Part shown: piece after piece, positions 16,919 to 25,802 of the stretch
Layout: every line of letters starts with the position of its first letter
Numbering within the stretch: position 1 is the stretch's first letter
DNA from: Chromatiaceae bacterium
Lineage (GTDB): Bacteria; Pseudomonadota; Gammaproteobacteria; Chromatiales; Chromatiaceae
Direction of reading: 5' to 3'
Length of the DNA: 64,000 nucleotides
Assembly (NCBI GenBank): GCA_024235215.1
Contig: JACKMU010000009.1
Span: forward strand, 1 to 64,000
The notes under the pieces: generated by a model
Told to the model about the DNA's origin: nothing
Database searches by the model: none
Seen by the model: the letters and a program-made list of their open reading frames with translations, nothing else
Position numbers and translations under genes: made by a program

Positions 16919-18167
16919 AGCCGTGCTTCTGTTCGATGCGCAGGCCGATCATCAGATCCATCACATTGGTCCCGGTGGGACCGGTGCAGATCAGATCGCC
17001 GCTGGCCACGAGCAGTGACCCGGAGTCGGCCAGCGCCAATGTGTGATCGGCATCGAAGCCATGGCGACGGGCACGCATCAGGGTAGCGCCGTCGACCAGT
17101 GCACCGGCCTCCTCTCCGGGACCATCGGTCCCATCAGTGCCAGCGGAAAGAAAGAGGATGTCATCAGTACCGTCGATGACGCTGGCCACAGAGAGTGCCA
17201 GATGTTGGTTGCGCCCACCCCGTCCCGGCTGCCGGGGAAGCCGGACACTGGGTTCACCCCCCCAGATATAGACCCCCGGCCGGCTGTCCAGCAACTCCAA
17301 GGCCAGGCGCCGTCCGACATTCTCCGCGCCAGCATTGATGAACGCATGGCTGACCATCGTCTCATAGCCAAGTGCCCGGGCAGCCTGCGCAGCCCCTTCC
17401 CGTGCGTCCCGCAGCGTGGCGACCACCTGTAATACAGGCTGTGGTGTGGCGGTGGGCCGCTCAGGCTTGCCGGCAGCCATCAGCTCCAGGAGCCAGTCAG
17501 GCAGATTGCCGGGATCAGCCGACTCCTGCACTTCCCCACCCGACGCCAACAACCCCGAGCCGATCACCGCAGGATCGTCCCAACGCACATCCGATATGAA
17601 CAGACCGGTGACGCTGCGGCCACCAACATAGCGCAACAACCCTCCCCCTTTGATAGCCGAAAGTGATTTCCGTATTCGGTTCATCTTTTCGATCGGCAAA
17701 CCGCTGCCGAGCAGCCACCGATTCACCCGTTGCAGATCCGCCAGTCCGACTCCCGGTCGCAATACTTCGACCAGACTGGAAGTCCCACCGGAGATGAGGA
17801 AAAGCAGCGCTCGCTCCGGCGGCAGATGGGAGAGAAAATCGAGCAGCGCTGCACCCGCTTCCAGGCTGCTTCGATCTGGCAACGGATGCCCCCCCTCGAT
17901 CAGCGTCAACTGCGGGTGATTGAACAGTTCACGCGGCAGATGTCCCGGTTTGGAGATCACCAGCCCATCGATCACCCCTTCTCCCAGCGATTCCAGCGCG
18001 CCCAGCGCCATCGCGCCAGCGGCTTTTCCCAACGCCACCAGCGAGCACGCTCCTGCAACAGGATGTTGCGCCAGGTATCTGGCCACAACGGCCCGCCCCT
18101 CCACAGCCGCCAGGCCTGCTTTGAAGATATCCAGGAGTTCACTGCGTGCCTGCTCGAACTGTTTCAT
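16908..18167 (-). CDS. Glycerate 2-kinase (MOFRL family)
   Basis: The 419-residue protein starts at ATG 18167 after GGATGGGA; the longer reading from 18275 lacks support. The N-terminal DUF4147 domain includes CSLVALGKAAGAMALGAL and FLISGGTSSLVE. The C-terminal MOFRL domain ends with LFLSAGTDGTDGPGEEAG and a final TGTNVMDLMI. This family phosphorylates D-glycerate to 2-phosphoglycerate; older annotation as hydroxypyruvate reductase is considered incorrect. It is the first gene of a pair with DUF455. It links glyoxylate/serine-type carbon flow to glycolysis. Confidence 0.9.
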   Translation of the reverse strand: MKQFEQARSELLDIFKAGLAAVEGRAVVARYLAQHPVAGACSLVALGKAAGAMALGALESLGEGVIDGLVISKPGHLPRELFNHPQLTLIEGGHPLPDRSSLEAGAALLDFLSHLPPERALLFLISGGTSSLVEVLRPGVGLADLQRVNRWLLGSGLPIEKMNRIRKSLSAIKGGGLLRYVGGRSVTGLFISDVRWDDPAVIGSGLLASGGEVQESADPGNLPDWLLELMAAGKPERPTATPQPVLQVVATLRDAREGAAQAARALGYETMVSHAFINAGAENVGRRLALELLDSRPGVYIWGGEPSVRLPRQPGRGGRNQHLALSVASVIDGTDDILFLSAGTDGTDGPGEEAGALVDGATLMRARRHGFDADHTLALADSGSLLVASGDLICTGPTGTNVMDLMIGLRIEQKHGYGE

Positions 18168-18512
18168 GGGTTCCCATCCAGACTGCTGGTTCCGACGGAA
18201 GGTCAAAACCCGACCGATGACGGGGAGTATACTTTTTTGCTCGGGTACGGAGAACCGCCAAGCCTTTGCTGCCAAAGAAATGGTGCGAAGTATGCTTCAG
18301 CCGTTTACCTGCAGGATCGTTGAAACGAGAGATCCTTTTCATTCCGCTGTGCGAAAAGCGTGCATCTCAGCGCGTCCCACAGCGGATTCTGAGCGCAGCG
18401 ATCCATTGGCACTTTCAGCGCTCTCGAATCGATTGGAACTGCTCGATCTGACCTGGCTATGGTAAAGTTTTGTGGTTATGTCCGGTGTTGATCGAACAGA
18501 GAGGTAGGGAAG
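18168..18512. other. Intergenic region between divergent operons
   Basis: About 345 bp separate the glycerate kinase start from the motor-like pair. No convincing gene is visible on either strand. It presumably holds both promoters, and AT-rich TATGGTAAAGT lies about 50 bp before the plus-strand start, but no -35 box is clear. Confidence 0.5.
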
Positions 18513-19484
18513 TTGAAGAGCATACTGCGACGCCGCCATTTCAGCCGTAACATCCTGATAGAGATGTGCGTTCTCGCCGTTTTGATCGCACTGTTGATCG
18601 GCTGGCAGTTCGATTTCGTCAACAGCGTCTATTTTCAGAATCAGCTGACTCAGACCGGTATCCTGCTCAACGGCGCCATCGTTGCGCTATTCGCGCTGGG
18701 CGTGGCACGAATCATCTGGCTGCTGGTCGACTATGCCAGAGAGGAGCGTGCGATTCTGCAGGTGATCGACAACCTTGAGCAGGGGTTCAAGCCGTTGTCC
18801 GAAGTACCACTGGAGCGGATTATCAGCCGACGCTATCTGATCATGGAGCAGCTGCATAAAAGCCACACGCCGATCAACCACGGCGCGCTCGCATCGACCC
18901 TGATGGCATCTGAGAGCACCCGCACCAGCTTCCCGAAGTTCATCAACAACATTCTGATACTGAGCGGTGTGTTCGGCACCATCGTCGCGCTCTCCATTGC
19001 GCTGGTTGGCGCCTCCGATCTGCTGGGAGCGATGGTCAATATGGATGGCATGGGGATGGTGGTGCACGGCATGTCCACCGCACTCTCGACCACCATCACC
19101 GCAATCGCCTGCTATATCTATTTTGGCTATTTTTATCTCAAGCTGAACGATGTCCAGACCAACCTGATGAGTGCGATAGAGCAGCTGACCAGCAACCACT
19201 TCATGCCGCGCTTTCAGGTGCAGACGGATACCATTCTGCACCAGTTCGCCAATCTGATCGGCAGCCTGCAGGAGTTGCTGGGCCAGATGAAAAGTTCACA
19301 GAAATCCTATCAGCAATTGGCCGAGGAGATGCGTGATTCACAAAGTGCGTTCGAGGATCTGGAGACGAGAATCATCTCGGCACTGCTGGATGTCCAGCGC
19401 ACCCGGATCCAGCCGATCAATGAAGAGATCGGCGATATCAAACGGCTGCTCAAACTCGGTTTTCGTCTGCCTGAGGAGTCATGA
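18513..19484 (+). CDS. MotA/TolQ/ExbB-like ion-channel protein
   Basis: The 323-residue protein uses TTG at 18513 after GAGGTAGGGA. Hydrophobic segments lie near 14-34, 47-71, 147-170 and 185-212. The region NNILILSGVFGTIVALSIAL followed by MGMVVHGMSTALSTTITAIA matches the TolQ/MotA/ExbB channel core, including the Thr/Ser-rich last helix. A C-terminal cytoplasmic tail (about 240-323) is helical. It overlaps the next gene by 4 bp, so the pair is built as a stator. It is not TolQ (a separate tolQ exists at 52912-53586). It lacks the long tail of ZorA. The driven process is unknown. Confidence 0.8.
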   Translation: MKSILRRRHFSRNILIEMCVLAVLIALLIGWQFDFVNSVYFQNQLTQTGILLNGAIVALFALGVARIIWLLVDYAREERAILQVIDNLEQGFKPLSEVPLERIISRRYLIMEQLHKSHTPINHGALASTLMASESTRTSFPKFINNILILSGVFGTIVALSIALVGASDLLGAMVNMDGMGMVVHGMSTALSTTITAIACYIYFGYFYLKLNDVQTNLMSAIEQLTSNHFMPRFQVQTDTILHQFANLIGSLQELLGQMKSSQKSYQQLAEEMRDSQSAFEDLETRIISALLDVQRTRIQPINEEIGDIKRLLKLGFRLPEES

Positions 19485-20569
19485 ACAGCGACCAGGGCTT
19501 CATCGACCTGCGCATGAACGCGCAGGAGGGCCAGAACCAGGAGAGTTTCTGGCCCTCTTTCACCGACATCATGACGGTGGTGGTGATGATCTTCATGATC
19601 GCCATGGTGGTGTTGCTGCTGCGGAATATCGAGCTGGTGCACAAATTGCGCTCTACCATGGAGGCGGAGCGGGAAGCGATGGAACTGGCCCGTTCCACCG
19701 GTGAGGAGAAAGAGAACATCTCTGTACGCCTGATGACAGCCGAGAATGAACTGGCCATACGACGAATGCAGCAGCTGGAGCTGGAGCAGACCAGCCGTGA
19801 TCAGAAGCGCCTCATCGCCTCCCAAACCGATCAGATCGGCAGGATGAAGATGGAGTTGGAGAGACTGACTCAGTCCAAACTGCAGTTGACCGTCGAACGC
19901 CGCTCCCTGAGCGAGCGGCTGCAGCGTTCCAATGAACGGGTGCAGTCGCTGCAGCAGGACCAGCAGAGCCTGGGACAGGAGTTGTCGTCGACCCGGGAGC
20001 AGTTGCGCAGTGCCAGAGACCAATTGGCGAGTATCGAAAGTGACGTTGCCAGTCTGCAGCAGCTGCAGCGAGCGACCCGGGAGCAGCTCGACAGTCTGCA
20101 GCAGAGTTTCTCTGAACAGGCCGTGCAACTGCAGCAGGCGAAATCAGCGATGCGCAGTTCCGGATTCGAACTCTCCACGCTGCGCGGCGAGTATGACAAG
20201 CTGAAAGTCGAATACGAACGGCTGTTCCGCCCGGCGCGTTCACCGAAAGGGCGTTATCAGGTGTTCGTACGCTATTCCAAAACAGATGGCACAGCGAAAA
20301 TCGAATTCGCAACGGAGACGCATCCCAACTATCAGACTGTCAACCGCAGCCAGCTGGAACAGCGTCTGACCGAGCTCAAAGCGGCGCACAGCAACGGCCT
20401 CTATATCAAGGTGATATTTCCGGAGAACAGTGGCCTGGCGTACAACGAAGCCTGGAAATTCACCACCGAGTTGCATGCCGCCTACGACTACTACTCGCAA
20501 CCGGAGCCTCCTGCACCCGATCTTCCGGAAAAAGGTGAGGGTGGAGTCGCACCAGCACCGAAACCCTGA
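19481..20569 (+). CDS. TolR/MotB-like protein with long coiled coil
   Basis: The 362-residue partner has a short cytoplasmic N-terminus and one membrane helix (about 30-48) preceded by SFWPSFTDIMTV; Asp29 occupies the position of the proton-carrying Asp of MotB/TolR. Residues about 55-240 form a continuous coiled coil rich in Gln, Leu, Arg and Ser. The last about 100 residues (FVRYSKTDGTAKIEF to KFTTELHAAYDYY) are alpha/beta and resemble an ExbD/TolR periplasmic domain in layout, not OmpA. The C-terminus is Pro-rich. The 4-bp overlap with the channel gene fixes the pairing. I know of no named system with this build. Confidence 0.75.
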   Translation: MNSDQGFIDLRMNAQEGQNQESFWPSFTDIMTVVVMIFMIAMVVLLLRNIELVHKLRSTMEAEREAMELARSTGEEKENISVRLMTAENELAIRRMQQLELEQTSRDQKRLIASQTDQIGRMKMELERLTQSKLQLTVERRSLSERLQRSNERVQSLQQDQQSLGQELSSTREQLRSARDQLASIESDVASLQQLQRATREQLDSLQQSFSEQAVQLQQAKSAMRSSGFELSTLRGEYDKLKVEYERLFRPARSPKGRYQVFVRYSKTDGTAKIEFATETHPNYQTVNRSQLEQRLTELKAAHSNGLYIKVIFPENSGLAYNEAWKFTTELHAAYDYYSQPEPPAPDLPEKGEGGVAPAPKP

Positions 20570-20612
20570 ACCGCAGCCGATAACGGAATATACCGACACT
20601 CCAGGGTTTCGG
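20558..20612 (+). terminator. Hairpin at the end of the motor-like operon
   Basis: CCGAAACCCTG (20558-20568) and CAGGGTTTCGG (20602-20612) are a perfect 11-bp inverted repeat with a 33-base loop, overlapping the stop codon. There is no clear T-tract, so Rho-independent termination is uncertain. Confidence 0.4.
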
Positions 20613-20653
20613 CTAATATCCAGTCTCACCCGAAATCAGAGACTTTCTCGATC

Positions 20654-21889
20654 TTGTCACCCACTCCCAGCAAGCCCCATATCATCCTGAGAATCCTGCT
20701 GCCGTTCGCTGCCGGTTACTTCCTCTCCTATCTTTTCCGCACCATCAATGCGGTGCTCTCCCCCGACTTGGTGGCCGAAATCGGATTGGCTGCAGACGAC
20801 CTGGGATTGCTGACCGCCGCCTACTTCATCACCTTCGCCGCCGCGCAACTGCCCCTGGGGCTGCTGCTGGACAGGTACGGCCCGCGCCAGGTGGAAGCCG
20901 GCCTGCTCTGCATTGCCGCGCTGGGTGCACTGCTGTTCGCGTGGGGGGAGTCCCGACTGGAGTTGATTATCGGTCGTGGTCTGATCGGCCTGGGCGTCTC
21001 AGCCTGTCTGATGGCTGCATTCAAAGCGTTCACCCTGTGGTTCGCACCCGCCCGACTGCCGCTGGTCAACGGTCTCATCATGGCTGCCGGCGGCTTGGGT
21101 GCATTGGTGGCGACCGCACCGGTACAGGCCGCGCTCAGTCTGACTGACTGGCGAGGTGTGTTCCTCTTCCTCGCCGGCTGCACGCTGCTGATCGCCTTCA
21201 CCCTCTACCGTGTCGTGCCCGACGCCCCCGTACGGCCGGTAAACGAGAGTCTGCAAGATCAGTTGGGTGGGATCAGAAAAGTATTCACCGACCCTTTTTT
21301 CCGCAAAGTGGCTCCACTGGCGATGCTCTCCCAAGCCTCGTTCATCTCCGTCCAGAGCCTCTGGTCCGGCCCCTGGCTGCGGGATGTGGCCGGACTGGAC
21401 CGAGGTGCGACCGCCGATACCCTGCTGCTGGTCGCCAGTGCAATGATGTCGGGCTTTCTCAGCATCGGTTTTCTGGCCGAGCGGTTGGCGCGCAGCGGGA
21501 TTCCGACGGTCCGGGTAGCCACCGGCGGTATGGCGCTTTTCATGCTCGTCCAATTGCTCATCGTGTACGGACCGGCTGAGGAGTGGGTCACCCTTGTCTG
21601 GATCCTGTTCGGATTTTTTGGCACCTCCGGCATCGTACAATATGCCAGCCTGTCGCAACACTTCCCGCGCCAGTTGGCAGGCCGGGTGAATACTTCCATC
21701 AATCTGATGGTCTTTGTCTCCGCTTTCTCTCTGCAGTGGTTGAGCGGCGTGATCATCGAGTTCTGGCCACGCAGTGACGCGCTGCTTCCGGCTCCCCAGG
21801 GTTATCAGGCTGCTTTCGGTGTGCTGCTGTCGCTGCAGTTGAGTGCACTGATCTGGTTTCTTATACCAACCCGGGGTGTGGAGCGGTGA
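20654..21889 (+). CDS. Major facilitator superfamily transporter
   Basis: The 411-residue protein has about 12 predicted membrane helices and the MFS loop 2-3 signature LGLLLDRYGPRQVE. The start is probably TTG at 20654 but without a good ribosome-binding site, so a few residues either way are uncertain. Substrate cannot be inferred. It resembles the nitrate/cyanate or organic-anion branches only at family level. It overlaps the hydrolase gene by 4 bp (GTGA), so the two are co-translated. Confidence 0.85.
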   Translation: MSPTPSKPHIILRILLPFAAGYFLSYLFRTINAVLSPDLVAEIGLAADDLGLLTAAYFITFAAAQLPLGLLLDRYGPRQVEAGLLCIAALGALLFAWGESRLELIIGRGLIGLGVSACLMAAFKAFTLWFAPARLPLVNGLIMAAGGLGALVATAPVQAALSLTDWRGVFLFLAGCTLLIAFTLYRVVPDAPVRPVNESLQDQLGGIRKVFTDPFFRKVAPLAMLSQASFISVQSLWSGPWLRDVAGLDRGATADTLLLVASAMMSGFLSIGFLAERLARSGIPTVRVATGGMALFMLVQLLIVYGPAEEWVTLVWILFGFFGTSGIVQYASLSQHFPRQLAGRVNTSINLMVFVSAFSLQWLSGVIIEFWPRSDALLPAPQGYQAAFGVLLSLQLSALIWFLIPTRGVER

Positions 21890-22725
21890 CCGAGTTGAAG
21901 CACCTGCTCCCCTACCTTTTGCTAGCGCTGACCGCTTATCTGCTGCTGCTCGCAGCACTCTATTTCGGTCAGTCGCGTCTGCTCTACTACCCCAATCTAC
22001 CCACGCGAAATCTCTCCGTTTTTCCGGACGCAAAAGGCATGCGGTTCGAGTCGCTGGAGCTAGTCACCCATGACGGTGTCAAACTGCATGGCTGGTGGCT
22101 GCCTGCGCAGAGAGAACGCGCCACCCTGCTCTTTTTTCACGGTAACGCAGGTAATATCTCACATCGCCTGGAATCGCTGCAGCTGTTCCATGAACTGGGA
22201 GTGGCCGTACTGATCTTCGACTATCGCGGTTATGGCAAGAGCGCAGGCACCCCGAGTGAGCTCGGAACCTACCGCGATGCAGAGGCGGCCTGGAGATACC
22301 TGATCGAAAATCGCGCGATACCCCCCGGGCAGATCATACTATTCGGCCGTTCATTGGGCGGTGCCATCGCCGCCTGGCTGGCATCCCGAACCAATCCCGC
22401 GGGGGTAATCCTGGAGTCCACTTTTACCTCGGTGCCTGATCTGGCAGCCGAGATCTACCCGTTGCTTCCTGCTCGTCTGCTCGCCCGCTTTCGCTACGAA
22501 ACGCTGCGGCAACTGAGCTCGATCACTGCACCGCTGCTGGTGGTGCACAGCCGCGAAGATGAAGTCGTCCCCTTCACTCACGGGGAGCGACTCTACGCAC
22601 AGGCACGACCGCCCAAACTTTTTCTCGAGATCAGTGGTGGTCACGGCGATGGATTCCTGACCAGTCGGGAACGCTACCAAGCGGGTCTGGATGCGTTCAT
22701 CAACTCCTTGAGCATCCGACGGTAA
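21886..22725 (+). CDS. Membrane-anchored alpha/beta hydrolase
   Basis: The 279-residue protein starts at GTG 21886. An N-terminal anchor (about 5-28) precedes an alpha/beta hydrolase of the BEM46/YfhR type: oxyanion-hole LLFFHGNAGN, nucleophile elbow GRSLGG, acid VVHSREDEVVP and His in GGHGDGF. The full triad is present. The active domain would face the periplasm or the membrane surface. Coupling to the MFS gene suggests a shared substrate, which is unknown. Confidence 0.88.
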   Translation: MTELKHLLPYLLLALTAYLLLLAALYFGQSRLLYYPNLPTRNLSVFPDAKGMRFESLELVTHDGVKLHGWWLPAQRERATLLFFHGNAGNISHRLESLQLFHELGVAVLIFDYRGYGKSAGTPSELGTYRDAEAAWRYLIENRAIPPGQIILFGRSLGGAIAAWLASRTNPAGVILESTFTSVPDLAAEIYPLLPARLLARFRYETLRQLSSITAPLLVVHSREDEVVPFTHGERLYAQARPPKLFLEISGGHGDGFLTSRERYQAGLDAFINSLSIRR

Positions 22726-22731
22726 TAGCGA

Positions 22732-23514
22732 TCAATCTTCCGCTCTACCGAGCGCATCCCCTGTCAGTGGCACGAAAATCACGTCGAGCAGACTGCGCGT
22801 GCTGGTTTTTCCTGCAGCGTCTTTCTCCAGCAGGATCAACTCCTGATGCATTCCGGGAAGACCCACTGGGATGATCAGGCGAGCGCCTGGCTTCAGCTGC
22901 TCGACCAGTGGCTGCGGAATATTCGGCGCGGCCGCGGTCACCAGGATGCCGTCGAATGGCGCTTTTTCCGGCCAGCCAAAATATCCATTGCCACAACGAC
23001 ATTCGACATTGGTGTAACCCAGTCGCTCCAGTGTCTCCTGCGCCTGCCGGGACAGCGACTTCAGTATCTCCAGCGAGTAGACCCGGTTGACCAGATGCGC
23101 CAGCACCGCTGCCTGATAGCCGGAGCCGGTGCCCACCTCCAGAATATGGTCGTCCGCTTGCGGCTCCAACAGATCGGTCATCAGTGCGACGATGTACGGC
23201 TGTGAGATGGTCTGCCCTTCGCCAATGGGTAGCGGGCTGTTGATGTAGGCCTGTTGCAGGAAGTCTGGATGGACGAATTCGTGCCTCGGTACCTGCTTTA
23301 TCGCGCTCATCACCGCAGGTGAAAGTGCCGTCTTGCCGATCTGATGCCGGGTGTATGCAACGTCCTGCTCGATCTCCTTCAGCATCCGCGCCTGCGCTAA
23401 ATCCCACCCCCCCACTGGTCGTTCAGCCGACCCAAAGCGTTCGATCAGTCTCTTAAAGCCTCCTCCCATGCTGCCCTCCATAGACGATGCAGACGCGCTA
23501 TCGTCCTTTTTCAA
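22732..23514 (-). CDS. pcm: Protein-L-isoaspartate O-methyltransferase
   Basis: The 260-residue protein has the SAM-binding motif ILEVGTGSGYQAAVLA and the PCMT segments SPLPIGEGQTISQPYIVA and DGILVTAAAP. It methylates L-isoaspartyl residues to start repair of aged proteins. It is longer at the N-terminus (about 45 residues) than E. coli Pcm (208). The usual E. coli partners surE, nlpD and rpoS are not adjacent; it converges with the hydrolase gene, 6 bp apart. Confidence 0.93.
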   Translation of the reverse strand: MKKDDSASASSMEGSMGGGFKRLIERFGSAERPVGGWDLAQARMLKEIEQDVAYTRHQIGKTALSPAVMSAIKQVPRHEFVHPDFLQQAYINSPLPIGEGQTISQPYIVALMTDLLEPQADDHILEVGTGSGYQAAVLAHLVNRVYSLEILKSLSRQAQETLERLGYTNVECRCGNGYFGWPEKAPFDGILVTAAAPNIPQPLVEQLKPGARLIIPVGLPGMHQELILLEKDAAGKTSTRSLLDVIFVPLTGDALGRAED

Positions 23515-23655
23515 GTATAGATTTCGCTATCTGATCCTGCTACTGACGGGTAGAGAGATATTGGTACAAACCCTAACCAGCGCCAGTATTTTCTTAATTG
23601 ACGAGCGGATCAATAAGTAGAGACTATTTGTGCCGCTTTGTTACGAGGAACAGGC

Positions 23656-24696
23656 ATGTATATGCGCAACCCGATGCAGAAACTGATGGTACTGTTTATC
23701 TGGCTCACCCTGCTGTTGAGCCAAACGCTGGTCTTGGCAAATCCGGTGACCAAGGGAAAGGTGACAGGCGGCCAGATTTCGATCCATCCGGAGTGGTTCA
23801 AGGAGAGTTTTCTCGATATTGCTGAGGATGCCGGTCAAGCAGGAGCTGCGGACAAGCATCTGATCCTCTTCATGCATCTCAATGGCTGCCCCTACTGCTA
23901 TCGCATGATCGAGGACAACTTCAAAAATGCACCCTACACCGATTTCATCAAGGAGCACTTTGATGTCATCGCCATCAACATCAAGGGGGACCGCGAAATC
24001 GCGTTCGACGCAGAGACCAGTGTGAGCGAAAAAGAGCTCGCCGGTCTGCTCAAGGTGCGCTACACACCCACAGTGCTCTTTCTCAACGGCGACAACCAGA
24101 CGGTGCTGCGTCTTAACGGCTACCGCTCGGTACGCGACTTCCGGTACGCGCTGGAGTATGTGCAGCAGAAGGCGTATCTGCACGGTTCGCTCTCGCAGTA
24201 TATCGAGAGCCGGCCGCCCGAGAAGCAGTATCGCTTTCGTCCTCACCCGCAGCTGCGGCAGCTGAGCGATCTGCGGGCCACAGGTGACAAGCCGCTCGCG
24301 ATCCTGTTCGAGGACAGTAACTGCGACCTCTGCGAGGAACTGCACGACGGCCATCTGCAGCGGCCCAGCGTTCGTGCGGTACTGGAACTATTCACCTTCG
24401 TACGGCTGGACGCCCGCAGTACAGACCCGATCATTGATCCGCAGGGTAATAAAACCACCCCAAGAGCCTTCGCCGAGCAGTTGGGCCTCAGCTATCGCCC
24501 CGGAATCGTATTGTTCGACAAGGGCAGAGAGGTGAGCCGTATCGACGGTCTGCTCTACAGTTACCATTTCGAGGAGACGCTGCGCTATGTCGGCGAGCGA
24601 CACTACGAAAAATACCCGAAAAGCTTCTATCAATATCTGAATGTCCGTACCGAACAGCTGCTGAACGAGGGGAAGGATGTGGATCTGTCGAAATAG
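23656..24696 (+). CDS. Periplasmic protein with two thioredoxin folds
   Basis: The 346-residue protein starts at ATG 23656 behind GAGGAA and carries a signal peptide (residues 1-28). The first thioredoxin-like domain has C78-P-Y-C81 in FMHLNGCPYCYRM, with the cis-Pro segment RYTPTVLFLNG. The second has C223-D-L-C226 (LFEDSNCDLCEEL) with SYRPGIVLFDKG. It resembles SoxW-like or DUF255-type periplasmic thioredoxins. A redox role is likely from the two CxxC motifs. The partner is unknown; it stands alone between convergent genes. Confidence 0.75.
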   Translation: MYMRNPMQKLMVLFIWLTLLLSQTLVLANPVTKGKVTGGQISIHPEWFKESFLDIAEDAGQAGAADKHLILFMHLNGCPYCYRMIEDNFKNAPYTDFIKEHFDVIAINIKGDREIAFDAETSVSEKELAGLLKVRYTPTVLFLNGDNQTVLRLNGYRSVRDFRYALEYVQQKAYLHGSLSQYIESRPPEKQYRFRPHPQLRQLSDLRATGDKPLAILFEDSNCDLCEELHDGHLQRPSVRAVLELFTFVRLDARSTDPIIDPQGNKTTPRAFAEQLGLSYRPGIVLFDKGREVSRIDGLLYSYHFEETLRYVGERHYEKYPKSFYQYLNVRTEQLLNEGKDVDLSK

Positions 24697-24728
24697 TGTC
24701 CGCCCAATCCGCGGCGGGCCATTGGCGC

Positions 24729-25517
24729 TCAGAAGCGCGGAGGGCGCTTTTCCAGGAACGCGTCGAGACCCTCTTTGAAATCCATGCCCAGCGCACAACG
24801 TACAAAACTGCTCTGCTCCAGTGCCAGCTGCTGCGCCAGCGTGTTCTGCAGCGACGCGTTCAGTAGCATTTTGACTCCGCTCAGTGCCTGAGGAGATCCC
24901 TGAGTGATACGCCGTGCCATTGCAACGGTCTCCATCTCAAGATCCGCGCCGGGCACCACTTTATTGATCAACCCCATCCCGAGCGCAGTCCCGGCGTCCA
25001 GCGTCCGGTTGAGGAGCGACAGCTCCATCGACCGTTTCAGTCCGATCAACCTCGGCAGGAAGTAGGTATTGGCTCCATCCGGTGTGGTGGCAATCTGGGA
25101 GTAGGCCTGGGTGAAACGGGCATTGTCGGCTGCGATCGCCAGATCGCAGGCAGCGACCAGGCTCATGCCAAACCCGGCCACATTGCCGCGAATCGAGGCG
25201 ATCACCGGCTGCGGCAGACGACGCAGCGCCGCGGCAGCCCCGTTAACCAGCTGGATGACGCTGTTCACCTCCGCTTCGCGCTGTTGCTCGGGCAACTGTA
25301 GACACTGCTGGAAATAGCGGATGTCACCGCCCGCCATGAAGTGGTCTCCCGCCCCGCGAATCACCAGGCAGCGCAGCGAACTCATCCCCTCGACCTCACG
25401 CAATGAGCGATCCAACGCCTCTGCCATCGCCCTATTGAGTGCGTTCAGCGCCTCGGGCCGATTCAGCGTGAGTGTGGCAATCGAGTCGTAAGTCTCCAGC
25501 CTTATCTCATCGGTCAT
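24729..25517 (-). CDS. Enoyl-CoA hydratase/isomerase family protein
   Basis: The 262-residue protein starts at ATG 25517 behind AGAGGAG; the ORF extends further upstream but without support. Crotonase-fold motifs are present: LTLNRPEALNALNR, IRGAGDHFMAGGDI (oxyanion hole) and VAGFGMSLVAACDLAIAA. The C-terminus ends FLEKRPPRF, usual for the family. The positions of the two catalytic acids suggest hydratase or isomerase activity on an acyl-CoA, which cannot be fixed further. It is a monocistronic gene about 2 kb from the beta-oxidation operon. Confidence 0.9.
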   Translation of the reverse strand: MTDEIRLETYDSIATLTLNRPEALNALNRAMAEALDRSLREVEGMSSLRCLVIRGAGDHFMAGGDIRYFQQCLQLPEQQREAEVNSVIQLVNGAAAALRRLPQPVIASIRGNVAGFGMSLVAACDLAIAADNARFTQAYSQIATTPDGANTYFLPRLIGLKRSMELSLLNRTLDAGTALGMGLINKVVPGADLEMETVAMARRITQGSPQALSGVKMLLNASLQNTLAQQLALEQSSFVRCALGMDFKEGLDAFLEKRPPRF

Positions 25518-25802
25518 CGACCACTGCTCCTCTGTATTTGATGCCATCCCCCCTCGACTCACCAAGCAGTGAACAGTGTTGTCCGGGATCACGCAAGGTA
25601 GATTTTTTGAATTCTGGTATTTATACGCAGTATAGTCATCTTTGCCAGGGTGCATGATAAAAACAGCGCCTCAAGACGGTGTCAAAACAGGCGTTGACGG
25701 TGCCCAGTAGCGCGCTGTCAACCTGTACCAATGCACCTCTTTTACGCAACTGTTTTATTCGATCCGCCTTGCTACCGGCCAGGTAAATAATAAGGAGAAG
25801 AG

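Noticed and set aside
18513..20569. Zorya defence system (ZorAB)
   Set aside because: The channel protein lacks the long ZorA tail, the partner lacks an OmpA domain, and no ZorC, ZorD or ZorE gene is nearby.
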